A stretch of DNA of 64,000 bases from Varanus komodoensis (GCF_004798865.1 NW_025335941.1:15018066-15082065); one strand, 5' to 3'. Counted from the first letter of the stretch, positions 21,213-31,957 are shown. Numbers and translations: made by a program. The notes: a model not told the origin generated them from the sequence alone.

Positions 21213-21897
21213 TGTCAGAATCTCAATCTGAGAAGAGGAAATAAAACTCGGGGTCGTAGGAAAGATCAATCGTTATGAACCTCCGCGTCTTTATTGTCTA
21301 TCCCAGGTTCCCGCGGTTGACTCATGATAATGCAGGCTGCATTACCGGGCAGGCAGAGATGAACTCTGCTGCAAAGCTTCAATACCACTACAGGGCATTT
21401 ATAGGTACACAGGTACAGGGCAACTGATGACAGAATGCAGATTACAATAAGATTCTGAGGTCACCACATACAGAACAGATAAAGAAATGTCAGTCAATCA
21501 CACTGTAACAATGAGATTAGTATTGACACTTTAGTTGACACTATGAATAACTTGAACCCATTTCCAGGTCTGCTCAGACATGCAAATTCAAGCTACTAGA
21601 AACTATTCATGATAAGCTCAGACCCTTATCTCGACTCTAAACATTCTGCATGATCAGGGCTATCAAAAGATTATTGTAAACTGAATTCCAACAATGACTA
21701 TTTACAATGTATATTTGGACTAAAATGGCCTGTCTACTGTAGCTTACAGCTAAAGGTGAGAGAAAGGAGCAGGGGAGGAATGCCATTTTAAACAATGACA
21801 GCTTGGTTTTGAGAAGGAAGACAGGATTTGATCCCACAATGCAAACGCACACAGGAGTAATGCTTTTCAGACAGGATTTACCCAAATTTTCCCAACA
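21213..21897 (-). mobile_element. Second solo LTR of the same family, inverted (fossil)
   Basis: A 685-bp block that on the minus strand begins tgttggg and ends tctgaca, matching the copy at 19965 closely at both ends and less well in the middle. Flanks are tggc (left) and cggc (right), a 4-bp duplication with one difference of the CpG-to-TpG kind. TATA and AATAAA parts are in the same order. No coding interior is present. It belongs to a different subfamily or has rearranged in the middle. Confidence 0.8.
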
Positions 21898-23467
21898 CGG
21901 CACAACATACATTAAGTGCTGATTCGATCACACCCTTCTTCCTCTTCCTCATACTTTTTGCAAAAGCAAAAAAAAAAAAAAGGGGGGGGTAATTATAAAC
22001 CCCTGGTAACCAGCATTTAATTTGAGATTTATATAATATTAAGTGGAAGCTGGACTCCAAACTTACTTACAAATATAAATATAAGTATGGCATATTTCTG
22101 TGTTGTTCTTCATAATGATCAGGAAACTGCAGTAACTGAGAATTACATTGCTAAGTTGGGGGTGGGGTGCTGATAACGCACCAACTTTTGTCACGTCTTC
22201 TGATTTTCAGTGCTTTTCAACTGACAACTCAGCAATTGGTCCCAGGCAACTGTGTGAAAATTACCAAATATAGTAAGTTTTGTCATTTCAAGTTTTTAAA
22301 TCTTTCCTACCTCCTAGCAGCCTCAGACAGCTGAATCATACAAGGAATTTGACCACTAAAGGTTATATATATTGCACACCCAAGAGCACACTTGTAAAAG
22401 GTTGAAAAGAGAAGAATTAAGACATTTTGTGCAATTTTCTGGAATCATTTTTTAAAGGGTGACAAACCAGTTAGGGTCACTCCAAAGTGTCATGTGAAAG
22501 GGCTGCCACTACTTGTGGCAATGGTGAGAATGCGAAAGTGGCTCACTAGCTGATTTCCACCACTCGTGATCAAATTGTTCTCTTCCATTTGGATGACATG
22601 ACAACATATAATGGATTGCACAATCCCTCAGGTGAGCTATGTTCATCAGCTATCCTGGAGAAGCGGTTTGGTCTGAATGGCACAACAGCCCACCATGACT
22701 AGTTACCCTCACAGATAAGGTTCACATGACATGCTAAGCCACTGTGGCATCTAAATTCGGCCTGCTTCCTGCAGGGTGGTTCAGGGAGCAGCTCCAACGC
22801 CCTAACAAGAAGTCATGACTTGTTCGAGAGTTACCAAACTCTTTGTGGTTCAGCACGTCATCTGACACCAGACAAGTGCAAAATCTACAGAGCTGATGAC
22901 AGCTGCTTGAAGTGTCCAAGTGGCACTGCTAAAATCAAAGAGGGGCAGATGAAAAGCTTAGGAAGACTGAAAATCTGAATATTTAAAACAGGCCTCCGGG
23001 TGTAGATGAAAATCACCACTTAAACTTTTTGCTCGGTATATACATATTAAAGATAAAGCCATTTTCTGTAACGATGAGGAATAGTTGCTGTGTTATAAGG
23101 GTGCTCAAATGGATTTCTGTTTCTCCTGCTTCTAGTGTAGTACTTTAGCAAAACCTGAAAGCTTGAACAATTAGAGTTCCTTGATCATGCAAAATCAATG
23201 GTGAAAATGAGTACTATGATCATTATATTCCAGTGGACAGAAATTTTTTTTCTCTATGAGTTTTTGCCAAGGTAACGGGTTTATTCCAAGGAACTGTGCT
23301 CCAAAACTGCTAATGCCTCAAACACATTTACTTATGATTTTAAAATAAAGGGGAAATTAACAATTGTGTTAATTAACATAATAACTATCAGAACATGATA
23401 AATTAATGAATTAAAGTAATATTTAAACACAGAAAAAATGACATAGAAAACAATGGTTTTGATTTCA

Positions 23468-23608
23468 GAGATCCAACATATCAACATACAAGGAAAAAGT
23501 CAAAAAATCATTCACGAAGAGATGGTGGCCATTTACCAGGACTCTGCACCTTCATTATCTACTGTTCAAAAGTTTATTTGGAGAAGGAACCCTCCCAAGA
23601 ATACTTAA
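23468..23608 (+). mobile_element. Mariner-type transposase N-terminal fragment
   Basis: The frame from 23468 reads 'EIQHINIQGKSQKIIHEEMV' and then 'AIYQDSAPSLSTVQKFIWRR' before a stop. The GKS-(6)-HEEMVAxYxDSAPSxSTV pattern is the helix-turn-helix start of mariner-family transposases (compare the xYGDSAPSYSTVxxW block). Homology is lost after about 46 residues and no catalytic DDD region or inverted repeats are visible, so this is a short decayed piece of a plain DNA transposon. Confidence 0.65.
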
Positions 23609-24042
23609 GAAAATATAGTATAAATGAAGAAGAAAAGGAAGTCCAAAATATTAAATTCCCTCAACTCACCAAGTTTGTAGACATTCAGTGGTCTCTTGAA
23701 AAGTGCCATCTCAGTTTAAAACCTCATCCTACCAGCAGTCAAATGCTGATGTTAATCCTGCATCTGCAAGTATAACAAACATCATTATTTCAGATAACAA
23801 TGTTACCAGGAATGGTTAACATTAAAGCACAATGTAATTTCCCCAGGCAGCTTTTAAGGAAGTACAAGGTTGTATAAAGGCCATATCCAACTGTGTCCTT
23901 CCATTCCCGGAAGTCCCTTTGATCTAGCAGAGGCTTCTGAGGGGGTGGGTGGGAGAGCGCAGTGGGATGATATTCACTGGTTCCACTTTCCCCTGTAGTT
24001 CCATGTTGGGGAACATTCTGGAACAGTGTAACCTGTGGCACT

Positions 24043-24060
24043 GCGGGGGGGGGGGGGGGG
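24043..24060. repeat. Poly-G run
   Basis: A run of G bases interrupts otherwise ordinary intron. Similar runs lie at about 7952-7967 and 51572-51590. They are simple homopolymers prone to length errors in sequencing. Confidence 0.8.
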
Positions 24061-25054
24061 AGAAAGAAGGAATTTTCGCAAATCATCTCCCTCCTCCTTC
24101 CACTGATAGAAGCTGCCACAGGATCCAAGAGTGGATAACAGGGCACAGGCGGGGATGTTCTACTGTGTATCAGCCATAGCCTGTTATTATTGCACACTGC
24201 TTCTTCAAATCAAAGATCAACAAGGTATTTAGTAGTTTTTTGGTCCATTCCCTTCCTAAGTTCGAGGTGGATATAGCCTGAAGCACTTGTGTAAAATCTA
24301 ATAAAGCCAGAGAATATGGAATTGGCTTTATCATTAAAGCCAATTTTAGAACTCTGGTTGAAGCTGTGATTAAAACAGACCAGGCATGCATTCATTCAGG
24401 ATGGCCCTGACAAGAAGGCACATAGCAAGCTGTTGCTGAAGCATGGCACGCCTTGAATCGCACATCATCATGCAATTCATGGGATATGCCCCACAATTAA
24501 AATATAGAAAAGTGGCAAAACGCACCATTCCATCTACCCCAGATCTGCCCTCTCAGGATAAACACTGGTCCGTGTAGTTTTATGTTGGCTGAGCACATGC
24601 ACAGTTCTCTCATAGTGTAATCCTAAGAATAAGGAGGATATCCCATGGAAACCAGAAGGCTTGCTTCCAAATAAACAGGTTGGATTGCACTGGATGGGAT
24701 TCAGATTTAGGTTGTTTCCTGACACAGGGCTCCTAATTAGAAAGTGTTATGCAGTTATTACATCTTTTTTCATGTTAATGGATCTTCTGCAGGAAGAAAA
24801 AATGGTGGAATAAGCAGTGGAAAAACAGGTTACAAGTGGTATATGCTGCCATATGGATTCCTGCTAAAATTCTATGAACAAGGTGGGGGATAGCACAATA
24901 AAAGTGTCATCTGGAAGCACCTAAAGAAAGTCCATTGTAATCCGCTGTAATCCATACTGTGGCTAATTTAGTATTTCTAACTTGATTTCAGTGTGATTGC
25001 AGGTCCCCCCCCCCCAAGAACCATCTTGTTCTATCTATCTATTCTATCTATGTT

Positions 25055-25180
25055 TCTATAGATAGGCTGGGCATGCACACGGTGGCCATGTCGTGAACGG
25101 AGCCAGCTAGTGCCAGAGGTCAGACTAGATGGCCTGGGAGGTCCCTTCTGACTCACTCTGTTTCTATGTTTGTTTGAAAA
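25055..25180 (+). repeat. CR1 LINE 3' end fragment
   Basis: The stretch 'cagactagatggcctgggag' followed by gtcccttctgactcactctg and 'tttctatgtttg' is the typical CR1 3' end, in which a gga-ggtccctt block precedes a short ttctatg-type terminal repeat. Only the last 120 bp are present; a (tcta)n stretch precedes it at 25033-25060. Confidence 0.75.
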
Positions 25181-26772
25181 ATAGAATAGCTCTGTCTTAT
25201 ATTTACTTTTAGAACAATGTAAGGAATATTTAAGACAAAGTAAATACTTGTCTACCCTGTTTGTCTACTTCATAAATATTTGCTATCCTGTTTTTATATC
25301 CCACAAATAACTTCTAAAAGCTATGTAATAAATGTTTTATACAAAGAGTAGTAAAATAAAATAAATTGAAATAAAAAGCCATTGGGGAGCACTCAATAAA
25401 TAAGTAAATACATATTATTTAAAACTCTACAGTTTCCCCCTTTGACTCAGAATTGGTGTCACTAGCAATAGCTTTTTCCAGGTCTCCCAGAAACAAGCTA
25501 CTCAGACCATAACCAGTGGGTGACAAGCACATTTGAAGGAGGATGGTTTATTTCCCCATTGTGATTGTGTAAGCCCAATCACAGAGAGCACATGCTTTGC
25601 AGGAACAAGGTCTCAGTGTCATTGACAGAACATATTTCTTGTATGAGAATTTTGTTCATTTGCAAATGTGTAACATGTAGAAGTGCATAAATCCCCCATA
25701 AAAATAAAAAACTGGTCTGCAAATCCATAGAATGCATGTAACTCAGAAAAAGTCAGTCTTTTGTAGAATGCAAAGGCTGAATTCAGAGTAATCCAATCTC
25801 ACTTGAATCCACTGCAGATTTCTGACATACTAGAAGTGGCAAGAAGTTAATAGTAGATGAAGGAAGTTTTACACCTCTGGAAAATGTAAGTGTCCAGGTG
25901 AGTGAAACATGAAGTGGGTGGAAAACCTTTCTGAATTAGTATTTATCCATTCTGTTTTATATTTTTACATCCAGCCCACATTTTTCAAGGTGGTTTCAAA
26001 GAAAATGAATGCTTTTTTGGTATGATTTCGGTAAAACTTCAGAATTGGAGAATTGTTAGTATGTGGCAAGCCCTTTCACAGCTCCTTTTCCTGTGTGCTA
26101 ATTCAAGCCAATCTGAACCACAGGTAAGCCACACTTGCTTGATTCAAGTGCCACCTCCTGACAGGGGTGACTGAACTGATACCAGAATCACAGTGATCAG
26201 CACCACAACATATTCTGCACAGCGGTGCATTCTGCCACTGAAAATCCCACTTCCCCCTCATTTGCATAACCTACAGCCACCCCATCACTGCATCCTGGCA
26301 CATGATCTGCCTCTGTTTCAGCTGTACTGCTAGCTAGCTGCTATGACAGACACAGTTCCTGGAAATCGCCCGGAACTGCTTACCTGTCTGATGTACAAAT
26401 GCCTAATTGGCAGGCTTGTCTGGTAATCTGAGTGACCTGGACCACCGGAGCACCAGATTCTAAATGTCCATCTAATGTGGAGCCATAGGAGGCTGCCTTA
26501 TATTCAGTCTTTCTAGTTCAGAATGGAGGACTCTGCTCAGTGGCAGTTCTCCAGATCCAGGCAGGATTCCTTCATTCTCCCACTACCAGGTGCATGGAAA
26601 GCATGCACTCTTACCACAGTCCCTTCATCCAAGCAGTTTCTTTCTCAGTGAACCAGTGGCCAGTTCTCTGGTTATATGTTGTATAATAGATCAAAGGACA
26701 CAACAAATTAACTGAATGCCAAAGCTTATTTTTTAAGTGACAGTACAATAACCTTAATGCTGGGCACAATAG

Positions 26773-27388
26773 ATGATACTTCAATTGGTTCAAAATAGAG
26801 CTGCCAGGCTGCTGACGGGGACTGGGCGTTATGTTCACATGACTCCAGTTCTCCGTCAGCTTCACTGGCTTCCCATTGAAGTCCAGGCCCAATTCAAGGT
26901 GTTGGTGATGACCTATAAAGCCCTAAACGGCTTGGGTCTTGGTTACCTGAAGGAGCGCTTACGTCCATATACGCCCGCCCGCCCCTTGAGATCTGCGGGA
27001 GAGGCCCTTCTCCGGGAACCCTCCGTGAAAGAAATCAGGAGGGTGGGTACTCGGAGGAGGGCTTTCTCTGCACTGGCGCCCAATTTATGGAATGCGCTCC
27101 CCAGAGAGTTCTGCCTGGCGCCGTCGTTATTTGTTTTTCGGCGCCAGGTGAAGACCTTTTTATTTAAGCGGCATTTTAATTGTTAATATTATTGGATTTT
27201 ATCTGGCCAGGGTGACTTTTTTTATATTGTTATTTTTTGCATTTTAACTTAATGTTTGTATTTTACAAACATTTTAATTTAATGGTGTAATTTAATGTTT
27301 GTATTTTTTTAACTTAATGTTGTAAGCCGCCCCGAGGCTCTGGCGAATGGGGCGGCATAAAAATGTTTTAATAAATAAATCAATAAAT
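26773..27388 (+). mobile_element. L2-like LINE, 3' end with ORF2 C terminus
   Basis: A 137-codon open frame reads 'LQLVQNRAARLLTGTGRYVH', 'MTPVLRQLHWLPIEVQAQFK', 'YKALNGLGLGYLKERLRPYT' and ends FKRHFNC at 27186. This NRAARLL...LHWLPI...YKALNG series is the conserved C-terminal region of L2-type ORF2. The tail has the GC-rich stem (gtaagccgccccgaggc and ggggcggcataaaaatg) and (AATA)n. It is the least decayed LINE here, open throughout the surviving part, so relatively young. A BovB end follows directly. Confidence 0.92.
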
Positions 27389-27565
27389 AAAAGAAGAAGG
27401 GGACAGCAGAGAATGAGGTGGCTAGACGGAGTCTCTGAAGCAGTCGGCCTGAGCTTGGGTGGACTCCAGGGGATGGTGGAGGACAGGAAGGCCTGGAGGA
27501 GTGTTGTCCATGGGGTCACAATGGGTCGGACACGACTTCACGACTAACAACAACAACAACAACAC
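27389..27565 (+). mobile_element. BovB (RTE) LINE 3' end
   Basis: The frame 'RRRGQQRMRWLDGVSEAVGL' then 'SLGGLQGMVEDRKAWRSVVH' and GVTMGRTRLHD is the C terminus of BovB ORF2, followed by the diagnostic 3' end 'gggtcggacacgacttcacg' and an (AAC)n tail. BovB is abundant in squamates and ruminants. Only the last 175 bp are present, joined directly to the AATAAAT tail of an L2-like copy. Confidence 0.92.
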
Positions 27566-27945
27566 AATAACCTTGGCACAAAGTTAAATGTTTATAAATG
27601 TCTCATTGTTTGAGGATAGAGGCAGAGTGAGCAATCTTAGCTCAGGGACCTAAAAATAAGAACAAAAATGAAAAGCACAATTTCCTTCTTGTCACGTGAG
27701 GCACGTGAGGATGTGGCCAGCACCGGCTGCAGAATGCCTGCTTGTGAATAAGCATGTTCTGGTTGCTGCGTCCAGTTGTCTTTCTCGTTGAAAGGTTAAT
27801 AACTCTCTGGCAACGGTCTCTTTCCTTTAATATTAGCAGCATGCTTCTTCCCTGCAGAGAGGGCAATTCACCCAGCAGCACTTTTTGCAAGACCAGCACA
27901 AACAAGTTCCTCGCACTCAGGCACACTGAAATCCAGAGGTACAAG
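27566..27945. other. Sequence flanking IFNAR2 CpG island, no gene seen
   Basis: No repeat or exon recognised. It lies just downstream of the presumed first exon on the minus strand, so it is probably first-intron sequence. Confidence 0.4.
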
Positions 27946-28620
27946 TCTGGCTAGTGGCACAAAGTCCGCTGGTCTACTGGCGACTCTCGGCAGCCTGAAC
28001 CAAGCTTACTGCCACCGCGCACGCGCAGAAACGCGAAGAGATGATCCCGGGTCTGGCCTGCCCGTCAACCTTTCCTCTCCGGGAGAACACCTGAGCCCCA
28101 CAAGAGCGCGGGGAGATGCGCGAGCGGCTCCTGTCCTTGACAGGGCGCCAAGGGAAGCCTCTTGGCTGGGCTGCGGAGCTGGCGAGGACGTGCTCGCGCC
28201 CTCCCAGCTTCGCACGACAAGGATCCCCGCATCCAGCCCGCGGACCTGGCTCTCTCTGTCCCTAGCCCGACCTCTCCTTCGCAGGCGGCGCGCCCTGCCC
28301 CGTTCCCAGCATACCTGGATGCTGGCCAGCGCTCTCTTGGGAACTCGGAGCCCATCTGCGCCCGGCCTGTGCACGGCAAGCCCAGCGCCTGCCTTCTGCC
28401 TTCAGGGCGAGCGCAGCATCCTTCGGGTTAGCAGCGGCGGCTTCTGCTGTCCCAAAAACGAAAGCAAAAGGCCCGGGGCGGACCGGGGGAATGGGCGGGT
28501 CTTGCCTTCGTTGCCGGGGTCACACCGGCGGTGGGTGAAGAAGGGAGCTCGTTGGGGCCTGGCTGCAAGAAGGAAGTGAAGCTTGCGCTTTTCCCCGGAA
28601 AATACCCCCCCTAATCCCCC
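27946..28620 (-). promoter_or_regulatory. IFNAR2: CpG island, probable IFNAR2 promoter
   Basis: A compact block rich in CpG, about 650 bp, set in AT-rich surroundings. On the minus strand a strong splice donor (CATCCAG followed by GTATGCTGG) lies inside it at 28315/28314, which is what a first exon reading towards IFNAR2 would need. No equally good donor was seen on the plus strand. Position upstream of the six placed IFNAR2 segments and the donor direction together suggest the IFNAR2 promoter, though an unrelated or bidirectional start is possible. Confidence 0.6.
28315..28460 (-). other. IFNAR2: Candidate first exon of IFNAR2 (5' untranslated)
   Basis: Minus-strand sequence ending at 28315 in ...CCAGCATCCAG before GTATGCTG. 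An ATG in it opens 'MGSEFPRERWPAS', which has no hydrophobic signal segment, so the exon is more likely untranslated, with the signal peptide in a later exon. The upstream limit is only set by the CpG-rich region. Confidence 0.4.
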
Positions 28621-29060
28621 CCCGCATCCGCTACTTCTCTCTCCCCGGATGAGGCAAGGGAGGCTTTACACAGCGCTACTTTGACAAACAAACCCGCTGT
28701 CTGTCAGCAAAATAGGAACTATTTACCGTCACTCTTGTTCCCCTGCACCTATGCAATCTTATAGATGTCAGCAGAAAAATAAGCCCGCTCCACTGAGTTG
28801 GGTGACAGGAGAGTAAATACAAGATTGTGGTCTAAAGTTGGATCAGAGATGGATCATATTGAATTTGAATGGTTTCTTAACAGATTGCACCTCCAAATCA
28901 CAGAATGCCTTTGTATGTCCTCCACAACCCCAGCATATCCCCACACCCAAAATAAAATCATTAGAACCATAAACATGTCACACCCAGTGTTTTCCAGCAT
29001 CACCCTTGTGCAAAAAATATGGATGCTCATAATTATTTTAAAGTGGCATGTCACCCGGAC
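28621..29060. other. Region upstream of IFNAR2, no gene seen
   Basis: No exon or known repeat identified. Confidence 0.4.
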
Positions 29061-29066
29061 CACTGT

Positions 29067-29440
29067 CAAATCACACCTTCTCCCACAAACTGAACCATAA
29101 AAATCATGGATCCTGTACTTCACAGTGCTGCCATGGTGCAGAAACATGGATTATGCATTCATGTGATTTTAAAATGTAATGCCCTGAAAAACTATAGCCA
29201 AATCATAGATGATATCTGAGCCCAGAAATGAAGTAAAAAAATCTTGTACCTGGTGATACACAGCACCTGCTGCATGATGCAAAACATGGATCTAGTACAC
29301 AGACTCTTTGAATTCTCCAAATAGCACCATCGGATTGCAAATCACATCTGTCCCCCACAAATTGCACCATAATAGTCATGTATTTGGTGTTTCATGCTGC
29401 TGTTATGGCACAAACATGGATCTGAAGCACAGTTCCCTAT
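29067..29440. repeat. Diverged tandem repeat, period about 271 bp
   Basis: A unit starting caaatcacaccttctcccac at 29067 recurs as caaatcacatctgtccccca at 29338, each followed by 'aa(a/t)tg-accataa' and then by gctgccatggtgcag or gctgttatggcacaa and 'aaacatgga'. A third partial echo (gctgcatgatgcaaaacatgga) lies near 29271. No coding potential. Confidence 0.6.
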
Positions 29441-30380
29441 TGATTCCCAGGTTTTTAAAATAGGGCTAAAATACTTCATTGGTATACCTATTGCATATTC
29501 TTGTTATGTGCTTTCAACTCATTTCCAACTTGCAGCGAACCTAAGAATGAAAACCCTCCAAAATGCCCTGTCCATGACAACTCCGCTCAGCTCTCCCAAG
29601 TTCAAGGCTGTGGCTTCCTTTCTGGGTTCACTCTGTCTCATATTTGGTTTTCCCATTTTCTTTTTGCTGATGTGACAGATACTCCTGGGGAGGATGGATG
29701 CATCTTAGTCTGGTGGCTCAGCCTTGACCATTCCTGCTAGGAGACCAGCTTAATGAGACTGTTCTGACCTCCTGACCCCATTGCTCTCTTTGACATGCTC
29801 AGCCCCCTCCCCACATTATGCCATGCATCCAAGAGGGAGATACATGCATTGCATTATCAGCTTATGTCAAGCACTTTCTTTAATATCCTCTTCAACGGCT
29901 TTTACAAGTTTAATTGATTGGTGCTACACAGTGTGATCCTTTCCTCCTCCCTATGAGTCCATTCAGTTGAAAGGGGTTAGGAGTGCTTAATTTTGTATTT
30001 TAATTTTATTATTTTATTAAGAGCAATTTGCAGCCTTCCAGACATTTTCGTCTAGTCAGCATAGCCAATGGTGAGGGATAATGGGAATTGTAGGCCAAAC
30101 GTTTGGTGGGTCACAAGTTACCCTCTCCTGCTGTATACAGTTAGGATGCAAGCCCTTCAAATTAGCTGCCTATTACTTATGGAAATGCATTGTTTTCACA
30201 AAGGCTTTCCCTGGCCCTTAAACTATGCTGTTTTATTTTACTATTCCTGTACTGCTCTGTATTATTATTCTTAGCTCATTATTGTGTGGTAATGTTTTAC
30301 AAATTAGATTTTAAATGTGAATTTAATTATGATTATGGAAACTGCTTAGGGATTTTAGAAATACTTAAATATTTAGCAGT
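29441..30380. other. Intergenic stretch, no gene seen
   Basis: Contains one foldback MITE (30040-30132) and otherwise no recognised element. Open frames near 29394-29740 have no domain match. Confidence 0.4.
30040..30132. repeat. Foldback MITE, short copy
   Basis: Core 'agccaatggtgagggataat' then 'gggaattgtaggccaaacg' and 'gggtcacaagttaccctc'; the same right arm occurs at 39850. It is a member of the tccaga...tctgga foldback group or a close relative. Confidence 0.6.
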
Positions 30381-30726
30381 AAAAAGGTAAAGGTTTCCCC
30401 TTGACGTTATGTCCAGTCATGTCTGACTCTAGGGGGCAGTGCTCATCTCCGTTTCCTAGCCGAGGGAGCCAGTGTTTGTCCGCAGACAGTCTCCCTGGTC
30501 ATGTGGCCAGCATGACTAAACATCGAAGTGCACGGAATGCTGTTACCTGCCCACCGAAGTGGTACCTTCTTATCTACTTGCATTTACATGCTTTCGAACT
30601 ACAAGATTGGCAGGAGCTGGGACGGAGCAACGGGGACTCACCCCATTGTGCAGACTCAAACCGGCAACCTTTCGATCAACCAGCCCAGCAGCACATTGGT
30701 TTAAACCACTGCGCCACCTGCAGTCT
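30381..30726 (-). repeat. Full-length tRNA-derived squamate SINE, second copy
   Basis: Same element as at 4959, same orientation. The tRNA head lies at the right, with B-box 'ggtttgagtct' slightly worn, and the 3' end at the left reads aaacctttaccttttt on the minus strand. Flanks atttagcagt (30371-30380) and atttcgcagt (about 30727-30736) form a 10-bp target duplication with one mismatch. Confidence 0.88.
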
Positions 30727-30984
30727 ATTTCGCAGTATATAGTACAAATAAATGCATAAAATTGATTTATGAAAGACATGGATCCATAAGGAAACATTTG
30801 AGAATAAAGAAAGAGAAAAGCATACTTGTAAAACTGAAACAGAATGAATTGGCGAGCAAAATAAACAGCAGCAGCAATAGTACTAGTAACAGCCACCCAC
30901 ACATGAGACTATGTCGTTCATCTGCATGTAGAGGTTTGGAGCAAGAGAAAGTGCTATTCCAGGGTGGTGGTGATGGTGCATGTG

Positions 30985-31085
30985 AATTGAAAAGAAGAAG
31001 GGGATGGCAGAGAAAGCCTGGAAGAATGTTGTCCATGAGGTCGCCATGGGTCGGACATGACTTCACGACTAACAACAACAACAAT
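30985..31085 (+). mobile_element. BovB LINE 3' end, internally shortened
   Basis: Begins 'aaaagaagaaggggatggca' like the other two BovB ends, then jumps to 'gaaagcctggaagaatgttg' and finishes gggtcggacatgacttcacg with an (AAC)n tail. Compared with the copy at 27389, about 80 bp of the middle are missing at a short repeated 'gcaga/agga' stretch. Confidence 0.85.
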
Positions 31086-31319
31086 GCCACTCTATACTCA
31101 GAAGTGTCTCTGGATGGCTCAGATTGCAGTCATAACAATGATACAGATAAAAATAGATAACAACAACAATAAAAGCATAATACATAAATAATGCTATATA
31201 AAATACAATAGGAGGATATGCACAATAGAAACAAGAAAACACTAAAATAATAAACTAACAGCAAGACCAATAAATTATAATCTAAAAGCAAATACTAAAA
31301 TAAAAAGTCTTAACTGGCG

Positions 31320-31910
31320 CTCTGCTCCTCCGGGACCAGCCCTGGCTTCATGGGCAGGATCACCGCGCCAGGCCTGGACTACACGCGCCAGGTGGCCGTG
31401 GCGGACCTGTGGGAGAAGCTGGCCAGGCTGGCGCTGCGGGACTTCTCGGGCTCCTTCCACGTCAGCGTTCTCAGGCAGGTGAACTACCGCTTCGGCAGGT
31501 TGACCATCCAGAGCTTCCAGCTGCCAAACTCGGCAGTGGCACCGGTCCCCGGTGTGGGCCTCCGGCTCTCCATCACCAACGCTTTTACTTCGCTGACGGG
31601 CAAGTGGAAGGTGCAGAAGAGATGGCTGAGGGACAGTGGCTCCTTCGACCTGAAGGTCGAGCGCATCTCCATCTCCGTGACCCTCAGGCTGGGCAGCGGC
31701 CCTGCTGGGCGGCCGACCGTCTCCACCTCGGATGCAGCGCCCGCATTTCTGACGTCGACGTGCATATTTCTGGCAGGTTCGGCTGGCTGTACAACCTCTT
31801 CCACAGAAGCATCGAGTCAGCCTTCCAAAGGGCCATGGAAGGCCAGGTCTGTGAAGAGGTGCGCAGTTCGGTGAGCAGCAAGCTGCAGCCCTTTCTTCAC
31901 ACTCTGCCAG
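31320..31910 (+). pseudogene. Truncated retrocopy of a BPI/LBP-family gene
   Basis: The plus strand encodes, without introns, the N-terminal lipid-binding domain of a bactericidal/permeability-increasing or LPS-binding protein. Blocks include 'GRITAPGLDYTRQVAVADLW', 'FGRLTIQSFQLPNSAVAPVP', 'GVGLRLSITNAFTSLTGKWK' and, in another frame after about 31735, 'ISDVDVHISGRFGWLYNLFH' and 'EEVRSSVSSKLQPFLHTLPG'. Human BPI has FQLPSSQ, VPNVGLKFSISNA, GKWKAQKRF and VSSKLQPYFQTLP in the same order. The live gene is split into many exons, so an uninterrupted 590 bp points to reverse transcription. It lacks the signal peptide, at least one frame break separates the two parts, and the C-terminal half is absent. 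The copy ends at CTGCCAG followed by GTGAGG, an intact-looking splice donor. G+C is much higher than its surroundings. Confidence 0.88.
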
Positions 31911-31957
31911 GTGAGGGCACCTCATGCAGGACAGGCAACTGGCTGATTGCCAGCTGA

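Larger units (their letters stand above)
11307..28314 (-). other. IFNAR2: 5' intron region of IFNAR2, first D1 exon not located
   Basis: If the promoter is the CpG island near 28 kb, about 17 kb of intron and unrecognised 5' exons lie here. I looked on the minus strand for an exon of 100-150 bp, entered in phase 1, left in phase 2, carrying the W of D1, and found no convincing one. Most of the recognised content is repeats: L2 ends, an LTR-like leader, foldback MITEs, an L1 insert, two solo LTRs, a mariner fragment, a CR1 end and a BovB end. Stretches 13745-16750, 17850-18170, 18541-19460, 21898-23467, 23609-25040 and 25190-26770 show nothing else that I can name. Confidence 0.45.

Noticed and set aside
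22190-22290. Minus-strand frame 'TIFGNFHTVAWDQLLS' resembling a D1 NFxxxxxW motif
   Set aside because: A stop follows soon after, the only GT site gives the wrong phase, and there is no good acceptor.
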